From: Paracoccaceae bacterium
GTDB lineage: Bacteria > Pseudomonadota > Alphaproteobacteria > Rhodobacterales > Rhodobacteraceae
Direction of reading: 5' to 3'
DNA: 46,111 bases
Assembly: GCA_020446815.1 (NCBI GenBank)
Contig: JAGRDY010000016.1
Location: forward strand, 1 to 46,111
This document shows, piece by piece, positions 34,292 to 43,752 of this stretch. Positions within the stretch are counted from its first letter, which is position 1. Each line of letters starts with the position of its first letter. The notes under the pieces were generated by a model. That model saw nothing but the letters and a program-made list of their open reading frames with translations. It searched no databases and was not told the origin of the DNA. The position numbers and the translations under genes are program-made.

Positions 34292-35040
34292 CCGGGAAGC
34301 TGGCCGCGATCTACCGGCATCCCCTGAAGTCGCACGGGCGCGAGAGGCTGGAGACGGTAATGCTTGCCGCTGGCAGGGAAGTCCCCTGGGACCGGCATTG
34401 GGCCGTGGCGCATGACGCAGCCAGGCTGACCGAAGGCGCATGGAATCCTTGCGCGAATTTTTCGCGTGGCGCAAAGGCGCCCGGCCTGATGGCGATCAAC
34501 GCCCGGCTGGATGAGGGCGCGGAACGGCTGACGTTGAGCCATCCTGAACGCGCTGAGTTGACCTTTCGCCCGGACGATCCGGATGAAGCGGCTCGTTTCA
34601 TTGATTGGGTACGCCCGATCAGCCCGACCGACCGCGCCTTGCCGGCCCGCATATACACGGTCAAGGGGCGGTCGATGACCGATACCGATTACCCGTCGGT
34701 TTCGCTGATCGGGCTGGCTTCCAACCGCGCGCTTGGCGAATACATGGGGATGGACCTGTCGCCGCTGCGCTGGCGCGCGAATCTCTGGGTCGAGCATCTG
34801 CGCCCCTTCGAGGAGCAAGACTGGATCGGGCAGCAGGTGTGTCTGGGCGAAGCCGTTCTGCATGTCGAAGAACCGATCGTGAGATGTTTGGCGACTGCCG
34901 CCAACCCCGACACGGGCCAGCGCGACGCCGACACGCTCAAGGCGCTGAACGCGATGCGCGGCCATCAGCAGTTCGGTGTTTATGCACGGGTGATCAAGGG
35001 CGGGGCCATCCATATCGGCGACCGGCTGGAACGGGTCTAG
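34288..35040 (+). CDS. MOSC-domain protein
   Basis: A 250-residue protein with an N-terminal MOSC beta-barrel (LAAIYRHPLKSHGRERLETV) and a C-terminal MOSC domain (PSVSLIGLASNRAL, RWRANLWVEHLRPFEEQDW, and the cysteine in EEPIVRCLATAANPDTG). MOSC proteins handle sulfur carried by molybdenum cofactor or related chemistry; this member has no assigned substrate. It overlaps yidC (4 bp) and shares a base with the engB start, so it is part of one translationally coupled unit. Confidence 0.92.
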   Translation: MTGKLAAIYRHPLKSHGRERLETVMLAAGREVPWDRHWAVAHDAARLTEGAWNPCANFSRGAKAPGLMAINARLDEGAERLTLSHPERAELTFRPDDPDEAARFIDWVRPISPTDRALPARIYTVKGRSMTDTDYPSVSLIGLASNRALGEYMGMDLSPLRWRANLWVEHLRPFEEQDWIGQQVCLGEAVLHVEEPIVRCLATAANPDTGQRDADTLKALNAMRGHQQFGVYARVIKGGAIHIGDRLERV

Positions 35041-35690
35041 TGCAGGTCGCTTTCCCTCTCGCCCAGGAGCCGGACCTTGCGACGCGCGAAAAGGGCCGGC
35101 GCCTGTTTGCCGGGCCGGTCGAATTCCTGAAAGGCGTCGTGGAACTCGACGCGCTGCCGCCCGCCAATCGGCTGGAAGTCTGCTTTGCCGGCCGCTCCAA
35201 TGTCGGAAAATCCAGCCTGATCAATGCACTTACCGGTCGAAAGGCGCTTGCGCGCGCGTCCAATACGCCCGGCCGGACGCAGGAAATCAACTATTTCACC
35301 GCTGGCCCTGATCATTATCTGGTCGATCTGCCCGGCTACGGGTTTGCCCAGGCCCCGGTGGCCGTGGTCGAAAAATGGCAACGCCTGCTGCGCGCCTACC
35401 TCGCTGGCCGCCAGACATTGCGGCGCGTTTTCGTGCTGATTGATACGCGTCACGGGATCAAGGCGGTCGATGATGACATCATGGCTCTGCTCGACAAATC
35501 TGCTGTCGCCTTTCAGGTCGTGATGACCAAGGCGGACAAGGTCAAGCCATCCGAGAGCGCCAAAATCCTCGGTCAGGTTCGCGGCGCGCTGCAAGGACAC
35601 CCGGCGGCCTTTCCGGAAATCATCCTGACATCATCCGAAAAGGGCGATGGCATTGAAACGCTCAGGGCCATCATCGCGGCACTTGAATGA
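35040..35690 (+). CDS. engB: ribosome biogenesis GTP-binding protein EngB (YihA)
   Basis: A 216-residue GTPase for 50S assembly. The GTG at 35040 overlaps the MOSC stop and gives the normal family length; the longer frame upstream lies inside the MOSC gene. G1 is AGRSNVGKSSLINALTG, G2/G3 are NTPGRTQEIN and DLPGYGFA, G4 is TKADKV, and G5 is near LTSSEKGDGI. The usual YihA segment EKWQRLLRAYLAGR is present. Confidence 0.97.
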   Translation: MQVAFPLAQEPDLATREKGRRLFAGPVEFLKGVVELDALPPANRLEVCFAGRSNVGKSSLINALTGRKALARASNTPGRTQEINYFTAGPDHYLVDLPGYGFAQAPVAVVEKWQRLLRAYLAGRQTLRRVFVLIDTRHGIKAVDDDIMALLDKSAVAFQVVMTKADKVKPSESAKILGQVRGALQGHPAAFPEIILTSSEKGDGIETLRAIIAALE

Positions 35691-35751
35691 CCCGGCGCGG
35701 GCAACGGCGCCCCGGCGCGGTGCCCCTAGTTCGATTGGCCGAAATGGATGG

Positions 35752-35779
35752 TTGCGGCCGCGCGCCGCTGCAATATGAT
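35752..35779 (+). promoter_or_regulatory. candidate promoter of argB
   Basis: -35 TTGCGG (35752-35757), 16-bp spacer, -10 TATGAT (35774-35779). The predicted start near 35786 leaves a ~79-nt leader. It lies in the 174 bp between engB and argB, which holds no gene. Confidence 0.5.
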
Positions 35780-35864
35780 CCAGACAATCCAGCCGTTGTC
35801 GGGTCGGGCCAGCGCTGGCACCGGCCCGGCAATCGGCCGGCAAAGACCCTGCAAGGGATGCCCG

Positions 35865-36758
35865 ATGAGAAAGCAAGACATGGACCGTGACTGGATCGCA
35901 ACCGCCCGCACCCTGTCAGAGGCGCTGCCCTATCTGCAACGTTTCAGCGGCGCCATCGTCGTCATCAAGTTCGGCGGCAACGCCATGGGCGATGCGGAAG
36001 CCATGGCGGAATTCGCACGCGATATCGTGCTGATGCGGCAGGTCGGCGTGAACCCCGTCGTGGTACATGGCGGCGGCCCGATGATCAATGAAATGCTGGA
36101 CCGGTTGGGCATCAAGTCGGAATTCGTCCGTGGCAAACGGGTCACCGACAAGGCCACGGTCGAGGTCGTGGAAATGGTACTGACCGGCCTGGTCAACAAA
36201 CGTATCGTTCAGGCCATCATGGACGAAGGCGGCCGTGCCGTCGGCCTTTCCGGCAAGGATGACGACTTGATGGTCTGTGAGGCCGACGACCCCGAACTCG
36301 GGTTTGTCGGCAAGGTGGTGGAGATGAACGTGCAGGTGCTGCGTGATCTCTTCAACGCCGGGATCATCCCCGTGGTCGCCCCAGTCGCGACGGGCATGGC
36401 GGAAAACGAAACCTTCAACGTCAATGGCGATACGGCGGCGGGGGCGATTGCCGGAGCGCTGAAGGCCGACCGGCTGTTGCTGTTGACCGATGTGTCTGGC
36501 GTGAAGGACGAAACCGGCACCGTGTTGACCGAACTCACCCCCGAACAGGTGCTGGAAATGACCGCAAGCGGCATCATCGCGGGCGGCATGATCCCCAAGA
36601 CGGAAACGGCTCTGGCAGCGCTCGAACAGGGTGTGCGCGCCGTATCGATTCTTGACGGCCGCCTGCCGAACGCCTCGCTTCTGGAATTGTTCACCGATCA
36701 TGGCGCAGGCTCGATGATCCGGTCGACCGCCTCGCGCATGAAGCCGCGGCACAAGTGA
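35865..36758 (+). CDS. argB: acetylglutamate kinase
   Basis: A 297-residue kinase for the second step of arginine synthesis (N-acetylglutamate to N-acetylglutamyl phosphate). The ATG at 35865 has an AAGGGA site upstream; the open frame extends further 5' with non-family sequence. Motifs: [64 protein letters not shown] (read in parts), and [14 protein letters not shown]. The N-terminal helix ([13 protein letters not shown]) is of the arginine-sensitive hexameric type, so feedback inhibition by arginine is likely. Confidence 0.97.
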   Translation: MRKQDMDRDWIATARTLSEALPYLQRFSGAIVVIKFGGNAMGDAEAMAEFARDIVLMRQVGVNPVVVHGGGPMINEMLDRLGIKSEFVRGKRVTDKATVEVVEMVLTGLVNKRIVQAIMDEGGRAVGLSGKDDDLMVCEADDPELGFVGKVVEMNVQVLRDLFNAGIIPVVAPVATGMAENETFNVNGDTAAGAIAGALKADRLLLLTDVSGVKDETGTVLTELTPEQVLEMTASGIIAGGMIPKTETALAALEQGVRAVSILDGRLPNASLLELFTDHGAGSMIRSTASRMKPRHK

Positions 36759-37411
36759 CCGTGCTGACAGATATCGCCGCCGGCGCAAGGACGCATTGCC
36801 TTGATATCCTTGGGGCATTTCACACGGAACCGGCCGACAATCTGCCCGGCGGCGCCGGAACCGTGGTTCTGCTCGGGCCGTCAGAGCCGGGGTTCTGGCG
36901 GCATGTAAACGCGCAACCGGAATGGCAGGATGGTGCCCCCGACCCGCTCGACCGATGGTCGGCGCGCGCCATCGGCGAATTGGCCAGCGGATGTGGCGGT
37001 CAGGCGCTTTTTCCGTCCGATGGCCCGCCCTATTGGCCGTTTTACCAATGGGCCCTTCGAAGCGGCCGAGCCTTTGTATCACCGGTTACCATGCTGGTGC
37101 ATGATCGGGCGGGGTTGTTCGTTTCCTATCGCGGGGCGATTGCCCTGCCGGAAAGGATTGCGCTGCCGACACCGCCGTCGCGGTCGCCATGCGATACCTG
37201 CGCCGGCAAACCCTGCCTTGCGGCCTGCCCCGTCGGTGCGCTTGCCGGCAATGGTTATGATGTATCGCTGTGCCACGCCTTTCTGGACAGCGCGGACGGC
37301 AAAAGCTGTCTTTCAATGGGCTGCCAAGTTCGTCGCGCTTGCCCATTGTCCCAGGCCTATGGCAGGCTGCCGGAGCAATCCGCCTATCACATGGGACAGT
37401 TTCACAAATGA
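36755..37411 (+). CDS. 4Fe-4S ferredoxin-type protein
   Basis: A 218-residue protein starting with a GTG at 36755 that overlaps the argB stop. A [4Fe-4S] motif C146-x2-C149-x4-C154-x3-C158P ([18 protein letters not shown]) is followed by C185, C190 and C196 ([14 protein letters not shown]), which may bind a second cluster incompletely. The N-terminal ~140 residues are a non-ferredoxin domain with [18 protein letters not shown]. The partner is unknown. The layout recalls, weakly, the tail of epoxyqueuosine reductase-like proteins. Confidence 0.85.
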   Translation: MTVLTDIAAGARTHCLDILGAFHTEPADNLPGGAGTVVLLGPSEPGFWRHVNAQPEWQDGAPDPLDRWSARAIGELASGCGGQALFPSDGPPYWPFYQWALRSGRAFVSPVTMLVHDRAGLFVSYRGAIALPERIALPTPPSRSPCDTCAGKPCLAACPVGALAGNGYDVSLCHAFLDSADGKSCLSMGCQVRRACPLSQAYGRLPEQSAYHMGQFHK

Positions 37412-37926
37412 CACCCGCAGGACACCGCCGGCTGATCCTCACCCGGCACGCGAAATCCGCCTGGGATGAGCCCGCAACGGAAGATCACGCGCGCCGCCTC
37501 AACCCGCGCGGACGGCGTGCGGCGCTGGAGCTGGGTGAGTGGCTGCACTCCCGTGGTTATGAGCCGGACGAGGTCTTGTGCTCATCGGCGCGGCGCACCT
37601 CCGAAACCTGGCAAACCTTGGCGGCGGCACCGCTCGAAGTGACCCCCAGGATCAGCTATCTGGATGCGCTTTATCAGGCATCGCCGGAGGTCATGCTAAA
37701 ACACCTGACCAAGGCGGCTGGCGATTGCGTGATGATGATCGGTCACAATCCGGGCATCGCCGAACTGGCGGCCCGCCTCTGCGCGAAACCGCCGGTGCAT
37801 CCAAGCTTTCGGCGATACCCGACCGCCGCCACACTTGTCGTCGACTTTCAAATCGATGACTGGGCGGAGTTGCGCCCGGGAACAGGCAGCACGCTTGATT
37901 TCTATGTGCCGGGCGGCAAGGGGTGA
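37408..37926 (+). CDS. SixA-like histidine phosphatase
   Basis: A 172-residue histidine-phosphatase-superfamily protein. The RHG-type motif is LTRHAKSAWDEP (catalytic H14), with SSARRTSETW and the second histidine in MIGHNPGIAEL. Family members of this length include SixA, which dephosphorylates histidine phosphotransfer domains, but the substrate here is not shown. Its ATG overlaps the stop of the ferredoxin gene. Confidence 0.9.
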   Translation: MTPAGHRRLILTRHAKSAWDEPATEDHARRLNPRGRRAALELGEWLHSRGYEPDEVLCSSARRTSETWQTLAAAPLEVTPRISYLDALYQASPEVMLKHLTKAAGDCVMMIGHNPGIAELAARLCAKPPVHPSFRRYPTAATLVVDFQIDDWAELRPGTGSTLDFYVPGGKG

Positions 37927-38017
37927 AGGCCGCAACGAGACCGCTTGTGGCGTTTCGAAAAATCCTGAAACGGCAAGGCGATGGTATTCGGCCCTTGCCG
38001 CATCAGGCAGGCGGCTG

Positions 38018-38164
38018 TCATTCCGCGGCCAGTCCGGTGAAGATCACGCCCCAGCCGCCCTCGACCTTGATTGCGCGCATCTCGGCGGCGGCCGAAGGAT
38101 CGCGGTAGCCGCCGCCATTGCAGTGCGGCACCTGATCGAAGCGGTTTTTCGCCTTCACCGGGCC
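38018..38164 (-). pseudogene. remnant of a trimethylamine/dimethylamine dehydrogenase-type flavoenzyme
   Basis: On the minus strand, about 48 codons read GPVKAKNRFDQVPHCNGGGY, then RDPSAAAEMRAIKVEGGWGV and IFT, followed by an unrelated short end and a stop. This matches residues ~14-55 of the FMN domain of TMADH-type dehydrogenases (family pattern RNRFyQVPHC...aEGGWg). Nothing of the remaining ~650 residues is found. The upstream N-terminal part is lost or frame-shifted. The whole gap 37927-38261 holds no other gene. Confidence 0.7.
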
Positions 38165-38261
38165 GCGCGGCGCGCAGCCGCATGTAGAAGCGCAGCGCCC
38201 CGGACTTTGGCCGCCGGTCCCGGTGGCGGCGATCGATCGAATACGATCTTTCCTTCCTGTT

Positions 38262-38936
38262 CTATTCGTCGCCCGGAACCCCATAGGAAGGCGCCTCGCG
38301 CGGGTCGAGCGCGCGCTGGATATAGGCATCGGACTGCGGTTTGTAGATGCCCCATGCCGTCGCGATGTTTTCTATCGGGCAATTCTCGGTCCAGTCGCAG
38401 CGCAGATCGGCGATCGGCCAACTGACCCTGTCGACGATCTTCATGCCTGCCGAATGGATCGGCCCCGCCTCTCCGCCCGCCGCCAAACCGGCACGCATCG
38501 CGGCGATCAAACGATCGCCGATATGGCCAATGGCGGAAAGATAGCCGTCGACAATGGCCTGCGGTACGCGTGCATCGGCCAGCAGGTTCCCGCCGGACGC
38601 GACATTTTCTGCCTGCGCATCGGCCCAGATACCCAGCGAGTTAGGCCCGGAGTGAATCGCCGTGCCGCCCGCCTTGTCCACTGCCAGCACCTGCCGGTAT
38701 TCGATGAACCTTGCCTGCGCGCGCATCTGCGTGATGGCATCGCACGCGCTCAATCCACCCTGCATCAGATCCAGCATCAACGGCCCCAGCGTCGGGTCCG
38801 TCACGTTCTGCGAGGCAACGGCCCCTGTCCCTGCGCGTGCGTAAGAACAGCGCGCGGCGACTGCGGGCGATGATGACGCAATCGCAACCCCGAACATGCC
38901 GGTATCGGGGCAACGGGCAACCAGTGAAAACGTCAT
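38262..38936 (-). CDS. DUF1028-family protein
   Basis: A 224-residue protein starting at 38936 (MTFSLVARCPDTGMFGVAIA), the family N-terminus. Further family features are YARAGTGAVASQNVTDPTLG, GGLSACDAITQM and HSGPNSLGIWADAQ. DUF1028 proteins resemble N-terminal nucleophile hydrolases and often occur near RidA and amine-catabolic genes, with no established reaction. It overlaps the RidA gene by four bases. Confidence 0.92.
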   Translation of the reverse strand: MTFSLVARCPDTGMFGVAIASSSPAVAARCSYARAGTGAVASQNVTDPTLGPLMLDLMQGGLSACDAITQMRAQARFIEYRQVLAVDKAGGTAIHSGPNSLGIWADAQAENVASGGNLLADARVPQAIVDGYLSAIGHIGDRLIAAMRAGLAAGGEAGPIHSAGMKIVDRVSWPIADLRCDWTENCPIENIATAWGIYKPQSDAYIQRALDPREAPSYGVPGDE

Positions 38937-39349
38937 GCCGGAATTACCGCCGTGGCGTCGATTTCGACCAGCCATTCAGGGCGCGCCAGCGCCTGCACCA
39001 CGATGCCCGTGGACACCGGATGCACACCTTTGATGTATTGTCCCATCGTGCGATAGACAGCCTCGCGGTGGCGAATGTCGGTGATGTAGACGACAACCTT
39101 TACCAGATGCTCCATCTGCCCGCCGGCCTCTTCGATCAGCTGCTTGATGTTTTGCATGACCTTGTGGGTCTGTTCGGCCGGATCGCGGCTGTCGATGTTT
39201 TGCGCATCATCCAGGCTTTGCGGGCACTGGCCGCGCAACCAGACGGTCTTGCCGCCCTGTGTGACCACCGCCTGACAGAGGTCGTTGTCCAGATTCTGCT
39301 CGGGGTATGTATCAGAGGTGTTGAATTTTCGGATGCGTGTATGGGCCAT
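38933..39349 (-). CDS. RidA/YjgF-family protein
   Basis: A 138-residue member of the Rid family. Rid proteins often hydrolyse reactive enamine/imine intermediates released by PLP- or flavin-dependent amine enzymes. Visible segments: VWLRGQCPQSLDDAQNI, QTHKVMQNIKQLIEEAGGQM, HLVKVVVYITDIRHREAVY and QALARPEWLVEIDATAVIPA. The context (flavin monooxygenase 15 bp upstream, DUF1028 overlapping) suggests clean-up of imines made in amine degradation. Confidence 0.92.
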   Translation of the reverse strand: MAHTRIRKFNTSDTYPEQNLDNDLCQAVVTQGGKTVWLRGQCPQSLDDAQNIDSRDPAEQTHKVMQNIKQLIEEAGGQMEHLVKVVVYITDIRHREAVYRTMGQYIKGVHPVSTGIVVQALARPEWLVEIDATAVIPA

Positions 39350-39364
39350 TTTCCTGATCCTGAA

Positions 39365-40642
39365 TTAGGTGCGGGCGGCTGGAACGATGGCAGCGTTGCC
39401 ACCATAGCTTAGGTAGGAACGCTGGATGGCGATCTGGTCCGCGACATATTTCGCATCATGCCAGACGCCCCAAAGAAAGGACGATCCACGGCGCGAAAGC
39501 CACGGCAGGCCGAGAAAATACACATCCGGCTCAATACAGCAGCCGCGTTGATGAATCGGCGCGCCCCGGGCATCGAAGCCATCCACCTTGAGCCAGTCGA
39601 AATCCTGGCGAAACCCGGTTGCCCATATGATCGAGGTCACGCCTTCGCCGGCCAGATCAATGTGGCTAAGGGGATTGGTCAGGCAGTCGGGGTCGGGGAA
39701 TGCCTGGCGCGCTTCTGGTTCTTCGGGCAAATCGAGGCCGGTACGCGCGACATAGGCATCGGCCTGATCCAGCAGCCCAAGATAGTTCGCATCGCCGCCA
39801 GCCACATTGGCCGCAAGATCGGCGGAAAAGCTCAGAACTCCATCCGCATAGCTCTTGGTAAGCCCGGTCAGGGTCACGCCTTCGCCGCCCAGCCTGCGGA
39901 AATCCATTGTATGCCCGCCATAGGCGCCGCTGACCGAAATCGTCACATGCTCGGTGCCCGGTGCGGGGGCCGCGATATCCCACAGGCCAAGAACACCCAG
40001 CCACCAGACAAAATCGCGCCCGCGATAGCGGCGCGGCGGGCGGTCGTGCGGCCCCACGGACAAGAACACCTTTCGGCCCGCGCGGTTGAGCTCATCCGCT
40101 ATCTGCGCCCCTGACGAGCCCGCGCCCACGACCATCACCGCCCCGTCGGGAAGTTGCTGCGGGTTCTTGTAGTGAAACGAATGAATCTGCACGATCCCAC
40201 TGGATTGGGGGACGATGGGCGGGATCACCGGATGCTGAAAGGCGCCGGTAGCCGCGACAACGCGCCTGGCTTCGAAATCGCCCTGACTGGTCCTGACCAG
40301 AAATCCACCCTTTCCGGGCTGCCGGGCGGCCTCGATCACCTCGACCCCCTCACGGATGGGCGCCCTGATCATCGCGGCATAATCGACAAGATACCGGGCA
40401 AAGCGGTCCTTGGAGACGAATTCATCCGGGTCGTTGCCTTCGAATTGCAGGTTCGGGAACCGATCGTGCCAGGCTGGGCCATTCGCCACCAGCGTGTCCC
40501 AGCGCCCGGTGCGCCAGGCCTCGGCGGTTCTGTTCTTTTCAAGCACAAGATGCGGCACACCGGCATTGCTCAGATGCTCGCTGATCGCGATGCCGGCCTG
40601 CCCACCCCCGACCACCAGTGTATCTGTCTGTTCTGCGGGCAT
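39365..40642 (-). CDS. flavin-containing monooxygenase-like protein
   Basis: A 425-residue two-dinucleotide-fold flavoprotein. The FAD motif is VVGGGQAGIAISEHL near 10-24, the NADPH motif VVGAGSSGAQIADEL near 170-184, and the later ATGFRQDFDWL is the typical ATG strand. It belongs to the FMO/CzcO-like NAD(P)/FAD monooxygenases, which hydroxylate nitrogen, sulfur or carbonyl compounds. Its substrate is unknown; the neighbours suggest an amine. It heads the minus unit monooxygenase-RidA-DUF1028. Confidence 0.9.
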   Translation of the reverse strand: MPAEQTDTLVVGGGQAGIAISEHLSNAGVPHLVLEKNRTAEAWRTGRWDTLVANGPAWHDRFPNLQFEGNDPDEFVSKDRFARYLVDYAAMIRAPIREGVEVIEAARQPGKGGFLVRTSQGDFEARRVVAATGAFQHPVIPPIVPQSSGIVQIHSFHYKNPQQLPDGAVMVVGAGSSGAQIADELNRAGRKVFLSVGPHDRPPRRYRGRDFVWWLGVLGLWDIAAPAPGTEHVTISVSGAYGGHTMDFRRLGGEGVTLTGLTKSYADGVLSFSADLAANVAGGDANYLGLLDQADAYVARTGLDLPEEPEARQAFPDPDCLTNPLSHIDLAGEGVTSIIWATGFRQDFDWLKVDGFDARGAPIHQRGCCIEPDVYFLGLPWLSRRGSSFLWGVWHDAKYVADQIAIQRSYLSYGGNAAIVPAART

Positions 40643-41159
40643 GTCAGCATTCCTTTAATGGTCAAACCGTATCTGCGCCCCGGTGCGGGGCTGTTACCAC
40701 TGGTCCTGGCAACAGTGGGCCATACATGGAATGCCATCGCTTGCAGCACAGGTCCGCCTACCCCTGAAAGGTGGTCCATGTCGCCACCGCCGCGCAGGCC
40801 GTGGATGGTGTATATTCATAGGCCGTCGCCGATCCGATGCAAGCGCTTCCGGGCTGAATGACGGATAGGCGCATCGCTCGGCCGGGAAAACCGCGACGGG
40901 CGACGGTTCCTTCTTTCGGCGCATTGTCACCGGCGGCCGCTTGCCGGCCGTCATCAGATTGTTGCGCGCAATGATGCCAGCATGTGCCCGATGCCGCGAT
41001 ACCCCTGATCATTTCCGTTGTCCGGCCGTGTGGCCGCAAGGCAGTATGATCTGTCGATGCCGATCAGGGGCGCCACGCCCCCCTTGGGGCATTGCCTATC
41101 GACTGGCCGGGGATCTATTGGTCGCAGAACGGGCATGCGCCGTGACGCAGGAGGGATGT
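40643..41159. other. 517-bp divergent intergenic region
   Basis: It lies between the monooxygenase gene (minus) and the LysR gene (plus). A GCCCCG-GTG-CGGGGC hairpin is at 40677-40691 in the monooxygenase leader, and several GC-rich inverted repeats occur near 40930 and 41070. Open frames exist but resemble no family. A decayed gene cannot be excluded. A LysR binding site would be expected here but I could not single one out. Confidence 0.5.
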
Positions 41160-42080
41160 TTGAAAAAGCCGAGGTTACCGCCCTTGTCGTTGCTCAGCAC
41201 CTTCGAAGTGGTCGCCCGCCGCCGCAGTTTCACGCATGCGGCGAATGAATTGTGCCTTACCCAAAGCGCTGTCAGCCGCCAGATCAAGGCGCTCGAGGGC
41301 GAACTGGGCCTGCCACTCTTCCGCCGTCTGCACCGGGCGATAGAACTGACCCCCGAGGGCCGGCGGCTTTTCGAGTCCGTGACCCGCGGACTTGGGGAAA
41401 TCGCCGGCGGTATCGAGGGTTTGCGCTCTGCCGCGGGGAATGCACAGATCACTGTAGCGGCTTCGGTCGCCTTTTCCTATTTCTGGCTGATGCCGCGACT
41501 CGAAAGGTTCAGCGCCGGGCACCCCGATATCGATCTGAGGATACTTGCGACGGACCAGCAGTTGGACCTTCGCCAGAAAGATGTCGATGTGGCGATATTG
41601 TACGGCAACGGTCAATGGAACGGTGTCCGGGCGCATCTTCTGTTCGGAGAGCGGATCTATCCGGTTTGCGGAGCGGCCTATCTGCGCGACCATCCAGATC
41701 TGCGCGTGCCTTGCGACCTGCTCGGCCAGACGCTGCTGCATCTCGAAGGTGGCGGCGATATCTGGGGCGGCGTCGACTGGCGTGTCTGGCTGATGTCGCA
41801 GGGCGTGACGGGCCAGCCGGTGCGGCGCGGCGTACGGATGAACAGCTATCCGATGATCCTTCAGGCCGCCGAGGCCAATCGCGGCGTGGCTCTGGGCTGG
41901 AGCTACATCACCGATGCGATGCTGGCGGACGGGCGGCTGGTCTGCCCGGTAGAAAAAAGCCTGGAAACCCGCGCGGGCTATTATATCGGTTCATTGGAAC
42001 AGGCGGTGGATATCCCCGCAGTCGCCAGTTTCTTGCAGTGGGTCATGGGCGAGGTTGCCGAGATGCCCGGATTGGCATGA
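41160..42080 (+). CDS. LysR-family transcriptional regulator
   Basis: A 306-residue regulator. The TTG at 41160 follows AGGAGGG (41149-41155) and gives MKKPRLPPLSLLSTFEVVAR; an in-frame GTG at 41142 is the alternative. The N-terminal winged helix-turn-helix has FTHAANELCLTQSAVSRQIK, then LEGELGLPLFRRLHRAIELT. The rest is a substrate-binding domain of the GcvA-like type (DVDVAILYGNGQWNG). It is divergent from the monooxygenase unit and 93 bp before the methyltransferase gene, so it may control both. Confidence 0.93.
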   Translation: MKKPRLPPLSLLSTFEVVARRRSFTHAANELCLTQSAVSRQIKALEGELGLPLFRRLHRAIELTPEGRRLFESVTRGLGEIAGGIEGLRSAAGNAQITVAASVAFSYFWLMPRLERFSAGHPDIDLRILATDQQLDLRQKDVDVAILYGNGQWNGVRAHLLFGERIYPVCGAAYLRDHPDLRVPCDLLGQTLLHLEGGGDIWGGVDWRVWLMSQGVTGQPVRRGVRMNSYPMILQAAEANRGVALGWSYITDAMLADGRLVCPVEKSLETRAGYYIGSLEQAVDIPAVASFLQWVMGEVAEMPGLA

Positions 42081-42173
42081 CCCCTGAGAATGCCATACAT
42101 GAGAATTGATCGTTTGCACCACGATTTCAATGCGCGTCATATGGGCCCTGGAAAAACCTGCCGCGAGCTGCCC

Positions 42174-43727
42174 ATGTCTGATCGCTCGATTCGTCGGCCG
42201 AACCGCCGGGGGCGCGGTGGCGCCGGGGCAACGGCCACGCCGCCCCCGGTCACGCCCGGCATGGCAGGGGGCCAATTCCAGCCGCTGACCCGGCCTGAGA
42301 CGGAGCGTATCCATCACCTCGCCCTGCGGCTTCTCGAGGATCTGGGCCTTTCGCAGGTCACGCCAAGCCTCGAGCGGCGCGCGACCGAGGCCGGCTGCCG
42401 TGTTGATGAGGATGGTCGCCTGCGGTTTCCGCGCGCGCTGGTCGAGGATGTCATCGCCCGCACGCGGCGCAGGTTCACGCTTCACGGCATTGACCCGATC
42501 CACGATCTGGAGATCGGCGCGAGGCGTGTACATACCGGCACCGGCGGTGCCGCCCCCACCATCATGGATTTCGAAACCGGCAAGTACCGCGAAAGCACCG
42601 TGGCCGATCTTTATGACATTGCCCGGCTTGTCGACCGGCTCGACAATATCCACTGGTACCACCGTTCGGTCGTGGCGCGCGACACCGAAACGGCCCTCGA
42701 TCTTGACATCAACACCACCTATGCCTGCCTGTCGGGTACCACGAAATCGATCGCCGTCAGCTATACCGACGGCAATTCTGTGCGCGCCGTGCAGCCGATG
42801 CTCGACATGGTCGCGGGCGGTGCGGGCAGGTATCGCGAACGGCCATTCTGCACGGCTGTCTGCTGTCACGTCGTGCCGCCGATGCGCTTTGCCACCGAAA
42901 GCTGCGACGCGCTTGAAGCGGCGGTGCTGGCGGGAATGCCGATCTTGCTGGTCGCGGCCGGTCAGGCGGGGGCCACGGCTCCGGCGGCGCTCGCCGGCGC
43001 TGTTGCACAATCCTGTGCCGAAGTCCTGGCCGGGCTGGTCCTGTGCAACATCATCGATACGAACTTCCGGGGCATCTTCGCGGCCTGGCCGTTCGTGTCG
43101 GACCTGCGCACCGGGGCGATGTCGGGCGGATCGGGGGAACAGGCACTTCTCTCGGCGGCCTGCGCGCAGATGGCGGGATTCTACGATCTGCCCAATTCCG
43201 TGCCCGCAGGCATGACCGACAGTAAACTGCCCGACGCGCAGTCAGGCGGCGAAAAGGGCTATACGATCTCGCTTGCCGCCCATGCAGGGGCCACGATGAT
43301 CCACGAATGTGCGGGGATGCAGGGCAGCCTGATGGGAACCGCGCTGGAAAGCTATGTGCTCGACAACGACCTTCTGGGGGCGATCCTGCGCACCGTGAAG
43401 GGGGTCGAGGTCAGCGAGGATACGTTGGACTTCGATATCATCCGCGACGTGGTGTTGGGGGCAGGTCACTTCCTCGGCCATCCCCAGACCTTCGCCCGCA
43501 TGAAGACCGACTATCTTTACCCCGAGATCGCCGACCGGCGCAGCATCGGCGAATGGCAGGATGCCGGCGCACCGGATGCCCGTGCCGTGACCCGGGACAG
43601 GGTTCGCCGCATTCTGGCCGAGCATTACCCGCGCCACATTGGCGACGATGTCGACTCTCGGCTGCGCGAACGCTACAACATCGTTCTGCCGAGAGCCCGA
43701 ATGCGTGTCGGAAACGGTGTCTGGTAA
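42174..43727 (+). CDS. MttB-family (non-pyrrolysine) trimethylamine/quaternary-amine methyltransferase-like protein
   Basis: A 517-residue member of the MttB superfamily. The ATG at 42174 (MSDRSIRRPNRRGRGG) is chosen; ATGs at 42090 and 42099 are alternatives with no clear ribosome-binding site. Family segments: LTRPETERIHHLALRLLEDL, HTGTGGAAPTIMDFETGKYR, DLYDIARLVDRLDNIHWYHR, and SVPAGMTDSKLPDAQSGGEKG. The frame has no internal amber codon, so it is the non-pyrrolysine type, whose characterised members demethylate glycine betaine and other quaternary amines to a corrinoid protein. No corrinoid protein gene is in the window. Confidence 0.9.
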   Translation: MSDRSIRRPNRRGRGGAGATATPPPVTPGMAGGQFQPLTRPETERIHHLALRLLEDLGLSQVTPSLERRATEAGCRVDEDGRLRFPRALVEDVIARTRRRFTLHGIDPIHDLEIGARRVHTGTGGAAPTIMDFETGKYRESTVADLYDIARLVDRLDNIHWYHRSVVARDTETALDLDINTTYACLSGTTKSIAVSYTDGNSVRAVQPMLDMVAGGAGRYRERPFCTAVCCHVVPPMRFATESCDALEAAVLAGMPILLVAAGQAGATAPAALAGAVAQSCAEVLAGLVLCNIIDTNFRGIFAAWPFVSDLRTGAMSGGSGEQALLSAACAQMAGFYDLPNSVPAGMTDSKLPDAQSGGEKGYTISLAAHAGATMIHECAGMQGSLMGTALESYVLDNDLLGAILRTVKGVEVSEDTLDFDIIRDVVLGAGHFLGHPQTFARMKTDYLYPEIADRRSIGEWQDAGAPDARAVTRDRVRRILAEHYPRHIGDDVDSRLRERYNIVLPRARMRVGNGVW

Positions 43728-43752
43728 GTATCAGAAAGCAAAGGAATTCAAC

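Noticed and set aside
40694-41039. Possible small gene or gene relic on the minus strand of the divergent intergenic region
   Set aside because: Open frames exist but show no family resemblance or ribosome-binding site, and several frames are open only because of high GC.
42174-43727. Pyrrolysine-containing MttB
   Set aside because: The frame is open throughout without an amber codon, so this is the non-pyrrolysine subgroup.
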